Shown here piece after piece: positions 11,106 to 18,494 of a stretch of 64,000 nucleotides of DNA. The position numbers and the translations under genes were made by a program. Location: the NCBI GenBank assembly GCA_026004675.1, contig BPJP01000001.1:682001-746000 (forward strand). Reading direction: 5' to 3'. Source of the DNA: Gemmatales bacterium (GTDB taxonomy: Bacteria; Planctomycetota; Planctomycetia; Gemmatales; Gemmataceae). Each line of letters starts with the position of its first letter. Within the stretch, counting starts at the first letter, position 1. The notes beneath the pieces are model-generated. The model did no database searches and had not been told where the DNA came from. It saw only the letters and a list, made by a program, of their open reading frames with translations.

Positions 11106-11740
11106 TTGTTCGCGTGGCTGAAAAGACTGTTTCGCGGCAAGCCGGCGGCGAAAAAAACCGGCGGTTTTCGCCTGCGCTCCCGCTACGACGCGGCTGAAGA
11201 CCGCGAAGACAACCGCCGACACTGGCTAAACGCGGATAATCTTTCAGCGGACGGGGCGAATTCTCCAAGCGTTCGCAAAACGCTGCGAGAAAGAGCCAGA
11301 TACGAATTCGCGAACAATTCCTATTGCAATGGTATTCTCACGTCGCTGGCCAACGACCTTGTTGGCGTCGGCCCGACTTTGCAGGTCCAGATCGACGACG
11401 CCGAGGCCCGCAGGCAGATCGAGACGGCCTTCTGGGAATGGGCGGAAGCTGTGCGGCTGGCGGAAAAATTGCGCACGCTCAAATTGGCGAAAACCCGCGA
11501 CGGCGAGGGTCTGGCCCTGCTGGTCACAAACGACGCTCTGCCGACCAGCGTCAAACTCGACGTCCAGCCGTTTGAAACGGACCGATTGACAACGCCGGAC
11601 CCTCTCTTCAAGCCTCCGGAGGGGTTCTATTGGGTCGATGGAATCGTCTTTGATGCGGCCGGCAATCCGGTCGAGTATCACGTGCTCAGGGTGCACCCAG
11701 GCGACGCCTTTTTCTTCACGAACGACTACGACCGCCGCTT
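11106..11740 (+). pseudogene. Lambda-family phage portal protein, N-terminal half (inverted)
   Basis: A TTG start at 11106 sits 5 bp after GGAGG (11096-11100). The frame reads FAWLKRLFRGK, then RERARYEFANNSYCNGILTS, ANDLVGVGPTLQVQ, EFNxxxAR-like helices and FYWVDGIVFDAAGNPVEYHV. This is the N-terminal half of a lambda gpB-type portal, which forms the dodecameric DNA channel of the head. Portal similarity stops around TNDYDR (about 11735). The frame stays open beyond that because it runs antisense through the terminase gene, giving a meaningless extension to 12608. The matching C-terminal half is at 10172-10900 on the other strand. Confidence 0.75.
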
Positions 11741-11810
11741 CCAAAGTCAAAAACGGTTTGGCCGTTTCGATACCGTTTCGGCACCGAAAATCCCACATCT
11801 GCGCCTTAGG

Positions 11811-14078
11811 TTATCCGTTGCGCTTCGCTCGCTGCACTTCACTCCACTTCACCCGTCGGCGAGTCTTGACCGGTTCTTCCGAAGCAGGAACGCGGCTGCC
11901 GAGAATCGACGCCGCCACAGCGCAGCCGACCAGACAGTCGAACCAGTGGTTGTCGCCACGCTCGGGGCGCTGCTTCCACTCATCCACCGTCCGGCCTCGC
12001 CCTTCGGTCTTGACCCGGTACTCGGCAGTCAGGTGTTCCGCGAACAGCCGATGCTGCTCGGGCCTGTCGCCGAAGAGCGACAGGCAGCCGCGGTCGCCCA
12101 TCGCCACCGCCAGCCGGGCGTAGATGAACGACTTCCAGTAGTTGGTGTCATAAACGACGTGCCGCACCGCCCGCTTGCCCCGGACGTTGGGCATCCGCCA
12201 GTTGAGGCCGACGCGGTCGCCCGGCTTGCGCTTGTATTCCGAAAAGGGGATGCTCGAAGCGCCGACGAACCGTCCGTGGCTGGGCAGGACGATCCCGGCA
12301 TGGGCCGACTGCCGGCAGAACTGATAGACCACATCGGTGGAAGAACCCCAGTTGGCATCGATCAGGCAGCGTTCGATCCGCAGCATGGCTCCATCGTCGC
12401 GCCGCCAGTCGCGGCCGAGGAGCTCATCGGTCAGCGCTTCCAGCCCGGCGTAGATCGTTCCTTCCAGACCGCTGGCCTTGGTCGCCATCGCCAAGGTGTG
12501 GCGGGCATCGCGGAGCGTGAAGTAGAGCCGCTTCTGGTCGGGGTAGGTTCCGTAGTCGATGACATAGCCGGTGAAATCGTTCTCCCAGGCCGCTACGACG
12601 AAGAATAACAGATTGGCCTGGACATCGACGAACATGGTCAGGTGGTTGCACCCCACCGGCACCTCGCCTCGCTTCATGCGGTTGACCTTCCCGACGATCT
12701 GCTCGGCGGTCAGCTCCTTCGGGTCGGCTTCTTCTTCGGGCAACGGTTCGTTCTGGTACTCGGCGAAGAACGCGGCCTCATCCTGGAGCTTGAGGTTCAT
12801 GGCGTGTTGGATGGCCGAGAGTTCGTCGTGGTTAAAGCGTTCCGGCCAGGCAACGATTGCCCCCTCATCCATCGCCGCCCGGTTCTGGCGATAGAACTCG
12901 GTCGCCTCTTCCCCGGCATGCCCTTGCCGCAGGCTCTCGGCGCGAATCTCGGCATAGCGCTGCCAGAGCTTTTCGTTGCTGGGGAACGAATAGACCATCT
13001 TGGTCCGCTCGCCGTTCCATTCGGGGTGCTTGTCCCGGTCGAGGATGTTGTCGGCCATGTCGCCGGGGCGGATGACCGTGCAAGGCATGATGCCGGAGAT
13101 CTTCTTGCCGGGACCAGCCAGACCCAGCACGGCGCCTGCCAGGATGCTCTCGCGGGTGGCGCACTGCGACAGGCTCCGCGCCGACTCATCGGTCTGCGGG
13201 TCATCGAGCACGACCAGCGTCGGCCGCACCGTCTTGCCGTCGGCGCGCTTGTACTTCATGCCGCGGATGCGCCCGGTGATCCCCGCGACCTTGATGATGG
13301 CGCCGCTGGCGATGCTGCCGGCGATGGTCGGCAAGACGATCTCTCGCGCGGTCCAGCCGATGTGGGTTCTCTGGCCGTTGTAGAGCTGCCCCTTGCAGCG
13401 ATTGGCGATCCCGTCCAGGGCGTGGATCGGATAGACCACTTCGGGGAAGTCCTCGAGCAAAAGGTCGTTGCCGTCGAGTTCCATCTTGATCGAATCGAGC
13501 ATATCCATCGCGTGGCCTTCGTCCGAGCCGATCAGGCAGACGAATTCGCGATGGCCGTAGAGCACCGCCCAGATGCACGCCGCTTCACAGATCGTCGTCT
13601 TGCCGGATCCGCGAGGCATGGCCATCGCGAACAGCCCGCCGCGCAGCACCGCCTGTTCGATCTTGCCGATGACCTTGAGGTGGTCGGCAGACCAGGGCAG
13701 ATGGAAGGTCAGCGGAAAGTACTGCTCGCAAAAGAACCGGAAGTCGGAGGCGGCCTTCGCCTTCCGCTCCGGGTTGACGACCTCTGGCAGCTCGCCGATG
13801 TCCCGGCCAGCCAGCGACAGGGCGATGTTGCGGGCCCGGGCCCGGGCCTTGAGCGTTTCGTAGGGATCGCCTTCCGGTTCGGGCCTGGGCGCATGCCGGA
13901 TGTGGACCAGCCAGGCCGTGTAGCGCAGCAGATCGACGTGCCGGGCATCGCCGATCCGCAGCCCGGCCCGCGTGCGATGGCGATGGAGCTGGCGCTCATT
14001 GATCACCTCGCCCAACGGCGTCGAGTTCAAAAGCCGGCACAGCTCGCTCGGTCGCAATCGTCTCGGGTCAATCGCCAC
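11811..14078 (-). CDS. Phage terminase large subunit (GpA-like)
   Basis: A complete 755-residue protein of the lambda gpA class. An N-terminal helical part is followed by the ATPase with Walker A MPRGSGKTT (about 13600) and Walker B LVVLDDPQTDES (about 13200). A C-terminal nuclease-like region contains FVDVQANLLFFVVAAW and ends basic (RRRVKWSEVQRAKRNG). It packages DNA into the prohead together with the small subunit and portal. The GTG start at 14078 overlaps the upstream small gene by 11 bp. The frame is intact although its neighbours are damaged. Confidence 0.9.
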   Translation of the reverse strand: MAIDPRRLRPSELCRLLNSTPLGEVINERQLHRHRTRAGLRIGDARHVDLLRYTAWLVHIRHAPRPEPEGDPYETLKARARARNIALSLAGRDIGELPEVVNPERKAKAASDFRFFCEQYFPLTFHLPWSADHLKVIGKIEQAVLRGGLFAMAMPRGSGKTTICEAACIWAVLYGHREFVCLIGSDEGHAMDMLDSIKMELDGNDLLLEDFPEVVYPIHALDGIANRCKGQLYNGQRTHIGWTAREIVLPTIAGSIASGAIIKVAGITGRIRGMKYKRADGKTVRPTLVVLDDPQTDESARSLSQCATRESILAGAVLGLAGPGKKISGIMPCTVIRPGDMADNILDRDKHPEWNGERTKMVYSFPSNEKLWQRYAEIRAESLRQGHAGEEATEFYRQNRAAMDEGAIVAWPERFNHDELSAIQHAMNLKLQDEAAFFAEYQNEPLPEEEADPKELTAEQIVGKVNRMKRGEVPVGCNHLTMFVDVQANLLFFVVAAWENDFTGYVIDYGTYPDQKRLYFTLRDARHTLAMATKASGLEGTIYAGLEALTDELLGRDWRRDDGAMLRIERCLIDANWGSSTDVVYQFCRQSAHAGIVLPSHGRFVGASSIPFSEYKRKPGDRVGLNWRMPNVRGKRAVRHVVYDTNYWKSFIYARLAVAMGDRGCLSLFGDRPEQHRLFAEHLTAEYRVKTEGRGRTVDEWKQRPERGDNHWFDCLVGCAVAASILGSRVPASEEPVKTRRRVKWSEVQRAKRNG

Positions 14079-14280
14079 GTCCCATCTCCTTGGCCAGCCA
14101 GGCCGCGTAATGCACCAGGTTAATCGTGCCGTCGGCGTTGGTTGGAGCGCCGGCGTCGATGTCGGCTTCGATCATCTCTTTGGTGATCTTCCAGCCGCCC
14201 GCCTTGGCCAGCAACCGGGCGGCGTCGGCAACGGTCAGCGATGTGGGATTCAGAGCTGGTTTTCCATTGTTGGGGCTCAT
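14068..14280 (-). CDS. Small protein upstream of the terminase, possible terminase small subunit
   Basis: A 70-residue protein starting at ATG 14280. Residues 10-45 (SLTVADAARLLAKAGGWKIT) look like a DNA-binding helix-turn-helix of the Nu1/MerR kind, followed by DIDAGAPTNADGTINLVHYA. It overlaps the large terminase start by 11 bp, which is the usual place of the small terminase subunit that recognises the packaging site. It is much shorter than lambda Nu1 (181 residues), so the role is inferred from position and the HTH-like text. Confidence 0.55.
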   Translation of the reverse strand: MSPNNGKPALNPTSLTVADAARLLAKAGGWKITKEMIEADIDAGAPTNADGTINLVHYAAWLAKEMGRGD

Positions 14281-14709
14281 CTGAAAACCTCTTCTCATTC
14301 CGGTGGCTGCGTCATTTGCGTCACTGGCGTCATTCCAACTTGTAAGTCGAAGCGCCGGCGGGCCTTCGGGAATGACGCAAACGCCCGGCTCGATGACGCA
14401 AGGAGGCGAAGCATGCTCGAGCCGTCACCCGTTAGCGTCACGCCGCCACGAGCGCAAATCGATGCGATGCGATGCAGCCCGATGCGGATGAACCAGCGCG
14501 TGACGCAAATGACGCAAATGACGCAAATGCCGGTCCACTGTCGGCCAAGCAGCGCGGATTCGCCGCACCTGGCCCGATTCCGAACGCCATCGCGCCGGGC
14601 GAAAAATCCTCAAAAATTTGCTCGAACTTCGCTTGATGCGTTGCCAACCCCGACGTAACTGTCTGAGGGATCGCAGTCGCAAACTATTGTCCCGAAAGGA
14701 GAAACAGCG
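14281..14709. repeat. Gene-free region with clustered TGACGCAA motifs
   Basis: No gene is supported in this 429 bp gap. It contains at least eight copies of TGACGC(AA) or its complement: 14308-14314, 14316-14323 and 14326-14332 as the complement; 14373-14380 and 14394-14401 direct; 14434-14440 complement; and three perfect tandem TGACGCAAA units at 14501-14527. A short GATGC run (14461-14485) lies in between. The cluster lies directly upstream of the small terminase-like gene, where packaging-recognition (cos/pac) sites or operator arrays are found. Confidence 0.75.
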
Positions 14710-14916
14710 ATGCACACGACGAAATACCCCTATGTCCCAAATGGTACTCGCGTGCTCAACATCACCGATGGCGAGCCGGGGTACATCGTAAACGGCTTCG
14801 CGTTCGACCCGGAGATCGGCTGGTTCGAATACGAGGTCGAAACCGAGTACGGCATCGAAGTCTGGAAACGCGACGAGTTCATTCTGTTCTCGGAGTTCGA
14901 GAACGACGTCGACTAG
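14710..14916 (+). CDS. Small acidic protein of unknown function
   Basis: A 68-residue protein starting at ATG 14710 with GAAAGGAG 8 bp upstream. It is rich in Tyr, Glu and Asp (for example VNGFAFDPEIGWFEYEVETE) and looks like a single small beta domain. It is first in a run of four plus-strand genes (14710-16142) inside the prophage remnant. No family is recognised; the strong ribosome-binding site and codon pattern support it as real. Confidence 0.6.
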   Translation: MHTTKYPYVPNGTRVLNITDGEPGYIVNGFAFDPEIGWFEYEVETEYGIEVWKRDEFILFSEFENDVD

Positions 14917-15015
14917 CGAAGCCGAAACGCGCGGACCCCGCGCGTCGTGGCGGGTGGTTCCCGCCGCCTGATGATGGCAGCCAAACCATCGCAACCTCCA
15001 ACGAGGAGAAGAACC

Positions 15016-15408
15016 ATGTCGACGAAGAAGATCACCAAGAACCCGCCGGCTACCGCCAAGAAGGCCTCCAAGGCCAAGGCGACCCGGACCGCCAAGACCA
15101 AGGCGGCGGCCAGCGCCAAAACGCCGAAGGACGCCACGCCTCCGAAGGCCAAGGCCGAGGCCAGGCCGAAGAAGCTCAGCGCCATCGACGCCGCCGCCCA
15201 GGTGCTGGCCGAAACCGGCCAGGCGATGACCTGCAAGGAGCTGATCGAGGTGATGGCGAGCAAGGGGCTTTGGGCCAGCCCAGCTGGCAAGACGCCTCAC
15301 GCCACGCTCTACGCCGCCATCCTCCGCGAGATCGCCCGCCAAGGCGACCAGGCCCGTTTCCAAAAAACCGAACGCGGCAAATTCGCCTCGGCCAACCTGG
15401 GAGGCTAG
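15016..15408 (+). CDS. HARE-HTH domain protein with histone-H1-like basic tail
   Basis: A 130-residue protein starting at ATG 15016 with AGGAG upstream. Residues 1-55 are almost only Lys, Ala, Thr and Pro (KKASKAKATRTAKTKAAAS), like the tails of histone H1 or bacterial Hc1. Residues 58-125 form a HARE-HTH domain (IDAAAQVLAETGQAMTCKEL, then GLWASPAGKTPHATLYAAIL and TERGKFA). HARE-HTH links DNA- or modification-recognition to enzymes in phage, restriction and chromatin proteins. The protein probably binds DNA in the phage or island context. It is followed by the next gene after 3 bp. Confidence 0.75.
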   Translation: MSTKKITKNPPATAKKASKAKATRTAKTKAAASAKTPKDATPPKAKAEARPKKLSAIDAAAQVLAETGQAMTCKELIEVMASKGLWASPAGKTPHATLYAAILREIARQGDQARFQKTERGKFASANLGG

Positions 15409-15411
15409 ACC

Positions 15412-15789
15412 ATGCGACGAACACAACGCGAGGTCGAGTTCGAAGTGTTCCGCGGCCGACTGGCCCGCCACGTGCGGTTCCCCGACGGCCGTGGTTACAC
15501 CCATCATTGCACGCTCGAAGTGCTCAAGCAGGTCGCGTTCGCCATTGAGGAAAAGGCGGACGAAGGCGTCACAACGCAAGAGTTGTGGGACATGCTTGCC
15601 GATCTGCCGACAACGCAAATCTCCGTAGCCTTCGACTTCCTCAAAGACCGAGCCTGTCTCGAAACGCACGGCCGTCGGTCGTATCCAGCAACAGACACGC
15701 TCTATGAAGACGCGATGACCGAGTTCCACTACCTGGCCCACGTGGCGAGCGAGAGACCCGATGCGTCGTCGCCGCCACCTGGCTTCTGA
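15412..15789 (+). CDS. Small winged-helix-like protein
   Basis: A 125-residue protein starting 3 bp after the HARE-HTH gene. A small N-terminal beta part (FEVFRGRLARHVRFPDGRGY) is followed by a helical segment that reads like a winged helix (EEKADEGVTTQELWDMLADL then AFDFLKDRACLETHGRRSY). No enzyme motif is visible. It is probably a regulator within the same small phage operon; no family is recognised. Confidence 0.55.
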   Translation: MRRTQREVEFEVFRGRLARHVRFPDGRGYTHHCTLEVLKQVAFAIEEKADEGVTTQELWDMLADLPTTQISVAFDFLKDRACLETHGRRSYPATDTLYEDAMTEFHYLAHVASERPDASSPPPGF

Positions 15790-15809
15790 CCCGAACGAAG
15801 GACCATCCC

Positions 15810-16142
15810 ATGGACCGCGACCTGTTGAAAATGACTGCCGAAATCGACCAGATGCGAGCCGAGGCCCGCGAGATCCTCGCCACCATGCCTGGCGGCGACC
15901 TGGTCGGGTTCTTCCGCGCTTGCGCTGCCGGCCGACCGCCCGAACACGAACCTCGCCTGGTCGGCCTGCTGGCGGCTCTGGCCATCTTCGATCTGTGTCG
16001 AGCACGAGACACCGACGCGCCGCCTCATGCCTGTCCACGCTGCGGCGAGGACGACATCGACCGCCTGGTCTGGGTCGATGACGACCTGGTCCGCTGCGAG
16101 AGCTGCGGCACCATCTACGATCCGAATGCGCCGAAGGACTGA
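15810..16142 (+). CDS. Small zinc-ribbon protein
   Basis: A 110-residue protein with a helical N-terminus (LLKMTAEIDQMRAEAREIL) and a C-terminal CPRCGEDDIDRLVW...RCESCGTIYD zinc ribbon, with two CxxC pairs spaced about 20 residues apart. Such ribbons bind DNA or protein. It is the last of the four plus-strand small genes and has AAGGACCATCCC ahead of ATG 15810. Function unknown. Confidence 0.6.
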   Translation: MDRDLLKMTAEIDQMRAEAREILATMPGGDLVGFFRACAAGRPPEHEPRLVGLLAALAIFDLCRARDTDAPPHACPRCGEDDIDRLVWVDDDLVRCESCGTIYDPNAPKD

Positions 16143-16211
16143 CCAGACCCGACAACCGCATCGCCCACGAGACCCGCAGGCCGGGTCTCTTCTCGTTGGT
16201 CGCCTCGCTTC

Positions 16212-16664
16212 TCATCGCGACTCCTCGTTCGCGCCCAACGCGACAGGGGCCGCCCCGGGCGTCGAAGGCGCCTCGCTTGGCGTTCGGTACGCCTCGGCCT
16301 CACCGGACGCGACACGGGCCAACGTGGGCGAAAGGGTGGCGTCCTCCGGGGCCAGATACCGCACCGGCTTGCCCAACTCCCGCGCGATCCGAACTTCTTC
16401 CCGCACGCCGACGCTCTCCTCCCAACCTTCGAGCATCAACACGACCACCTCGTCGCAACGGGCCAGCAACTCGCGGTCGTAGCGCTGCCAGAACGACCAA
16501 TCCGCCGGCAGGCCGTATTGCACCAGCGGATGGCTGTGGACGATCGGCGAGAAGACCGGCAGGCCTTGGTGCAAGAGGCCTGCAACCGCCCGGCAGGCGT
16601 CGCGATAGCGCTGCTCACAAACGGTCGGATCGTCGTGCGAATATGGACTGGCCAGATAGATCAT
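16212..16664 (-). CDS. DUF1937 / nucleoside 2-deoxyribosyltransferase-like protein
   Basis: A 150-residue protein starting at ATG 16664. It opens with MIYLASPYSHDDPTVCEQRY, typical of the DUF1937/NDT-like fold found in phages, and has PVFSPIVHSHPLVQYG, DEVVVLMLEGWEESVGVREE and ARELGKPVRYL as further fold motifs. The family is related to nucleoside 2-deoxyribosyltransferases, which act on nucleotides or sugar-base bonds. The start overlaps the stop of the upstream methyltransferase gene, so the two are coupled. Confidence 0.75.
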   Translation of the reverse strand: MIYLASPYSHDDPTVCEQRYRDACRAVAGLLHQGLPVFSPIVHSHPLVQYGLPADWSFWQRYDRELLARCDEVVVLMLEGWEESVGVREEVRIARELGKPVRYLAPEDATLSPTLARVASGEAEAYRTPSEAPSTPGAAPVALGANEESR

Positions 16665-17990
16665 GTTTTGGCCTCCTCTGGTGCAGGAATGCGTTCGCCT
16701 TTCTGACCGGTGAACTTCTCGAAGCGCTGGACGATGACGTCGCAATAGAGCGGGTCGAGTTCCATCAGGAACCCCTTGCGGCCGATCTGCTCGGCCGCGA
16801 TCAGCGTCGAGCCGCTGCCGCCGAACAGGTCCAAGACGTTCTCACCAGGCCGCGACGAGTACTGGATGGCCCGCACCGCCAGCTCGACGGGCTTCTCGGT
16901 CAGATGGATCATGTTCTGCGGGTTGACCTTCTTGACATGCCACAGGTCGGTGGCGTTGTTGGGACCGAAGAACTGGTGGCCGGCCCCTTCTCGCCAGCCG
17001 TAGAAGGCCAGCTCGAAGCAACCCATGTAGTCCTTCCGCGTCAGCACCGGATGCTGCTTGTCCCAGACGATGCCCTGGCTGAAAGTACAGGCCGCAGGCT
17101 TTCAGCACCGGCGGGTAGTTGCCGAGGTTGGCATAGCCGCCCCAGATGTAGAACGACCGGCCGGGTTCGAGCACGCGAGCGATCTGACCGAACCAGGCGT
17201 GCAGCATCTCGTCGAACGTATCTTCCGAAACGAAGTCGTTGGCCAGCGGCCTGTCCTTGGGCCGCATCTTCTTGCGGGCCTTGGCCGGGTCGGTGACGCC
17301 GCGAGCCACGTCGAACGACTGGTGGTGCATCTTTTGCGACAGGTCCGGGTGCGAGCTAAGGCCGGCGGCGATGGCGTGCTTGAGCGCGGCTCGACCTTGA
17401 CGTTGTAGGGCGGATCGGTGTTGACCAGGTGGATCGTCGCTCCGTCCAAGCAGGCGGTCCACATCTTCGGTCTTGCCGGCGTCGCCGCAGAGCAGGCGAT
17501 GTTCGCCGAGAATCCACAGAGTCGCCGGGCCGCGTGGTCGCTTCGTCCGGCGGCTCGGGCACCTCGTCGGGGTCGCACAGCCCCTCCTTGACGCCGGGGT
17601 CGAGCAGCCTGGCCAGCTCGTCCTGGTCGAAGCCGAGCAGGCCGAGGTCGTAGTCCAGCGCCTGCAACTCGCCCAGCTCGATCGGCAGAAGATCGTAGTC
17701 CCAGTCGGACAGTTCGTTGGTCTTGTTGTCGGCGATGCGGTAGGCCTTGATCTGCTCGGGTGTCAATTCCGTCGCCACATGGACCGGCACCTTTTCGAGG
17801 CCGAGCTTCTGTGCCGCCTTGTAGCGGGTGTGGCCGACGATGATGACGCCCTCGGCATCGACCACGATCGGGCTGGCGAAAGCCGAACTCGCGGATCGAC
17901 TGCCGCCACGGCGTCGACGCGTCATCGTTGTTGGCGCGGGTTGTTCTCGTAGGGCTTGATGTCGGCGAGCTTGCGGAGTTCGATCTTCAT
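16661..17990 (-). pseudogene. ParB-domain DNA methyltransferase (N4/N6), multiply frameshifted
   Basis: Starting at ATG 17990, a ParB/sulfiredoxin-like N-terminal domain reads KIELRKLADIKPYENNPR, then ASPIVVDAEGVIIVGHTRYK and YRIADNKTNELSDWDYD in a second frame. The methylase follows: LVNTDPPYNVKVEP (motif IV) near 17395 in another frame, RVLEPGRSFYIWGGYANLG near 17150, and FGGSGSTLIAAEQIGRKGFL (motif I) near 16830. Motif IV before motif I gives the beta class. At least four frame changes are needed. ParB-methylase proteins are common in phages and may protect phage DNA. 17991-18201 upstream contains competing short frames and no gene I can defend. Confidence 0.75.
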
Positions 17991-18201
17991 GCGTCTCTGC
18001 TCCTTCAGCAGTTCGGACAACAAAACAAACTCTGCTGCCAATGGCGGCTGTTCCCGCGGCGGTCTTCGTGCCAGATTTGGCCGGGAAGTACCTAGCCGGC
18101 TTGGCGACGTGGCGAGCCATCGGGCCGAGGCGAGGCGGTGGTCGCCTCGGTGCGAGAAAACGCGACGTGCGCCAACGTGGGCGAAACGGGCGTAGAGCGG
18201 G

Positions 18202-18417
18202 CTAGGCATCGTGTCCTCCGGCGGCTTGGACGAGCGCGAGGATACCCGCCTTGATCGCCTCGGGCAGGCGATCCCACGCGGCTATCACGCTTGCAAGATC
18301 TGGGGGAAACTGCGGACCAGAAACGGCTTCGGGCGGGCTCGGCACCACTGTGGGCACCTCACCCGATTGATTATCGCGTATCTCTTTATAAGATTTGACC
18401 TTAGGCGAATCGGGCAC
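18202..18417 (-). CDS. Small phage-end protein of unknown function
   Basis: A possible 71-residue protein with a GTG start at 18417 that lies inside the tRNA-Ser fragment. The C-terminal helix LPEAIKAGILALVQAAGG resembles tails seen next to planctomycete integrases, so it may be a leftover of the integration module. No ribosome-binding site is visible and the start is uncertain; internal GTG codons are alternatives. Confidence 0.35.
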   Translation of the reverse strand: MPDSPKVKSYKEIRDNQSGEVPTVVPSPPEAVSGPQFPPDLASVIAAWDRLPEAIKAGILALVQAAGGHDA

Positions 18418-18476
18418 CGGTCTCGAAAACCGGTGACCCCTTTTGGGGTCCGAGGGTTCGAATCCCTCCCTCTCCG
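18404..18476 (+). other. tRNA-Ser(CGA) 3' fragment, probable prophage attachment site
   Basis: From about 18411 the sequence folds as the 3' two thirds of a serine tRNA: anticodon stem CCGGT/ACCGG around loop CTCGAAA (anticodon CGA), a long variable arm GACCCC-TTTT-GGGGTC, T stem GAGGG/CCCTC with loop TTCGAAT, acceptor strand CCTCTCC and discriminator G at 18476. The 5' acceptor strand and D-arm are absent; upstream is unrelated phage DNA. Such 3' fragments are left where an element integrated into a tRNA gene. The intact copy is not in the window. Confidence 0.8.
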
Positions 18477-18494
18477 CTTTGAAAACCCGCCATT

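Noticed and set aside
11741..12608. C-terminal extension of the portal N-terminal frame
   Set aside because: It is translated from the antisense of the terminase gene after portal similarity ends.
12642..14123. 493-codon open frame on the plus strand
   Set aside because: It is antisense to the intact terminase large subunit, whose motifs are clear; it is a GC-rich shadow frame.
14425..16215. 596-codon open frame on the minus strand
   Set aside because: It runs antisense over four small plus-strand genes with ribosome-binding sites and recognisable domains; its own product is low-complexity, Arg-rich text.
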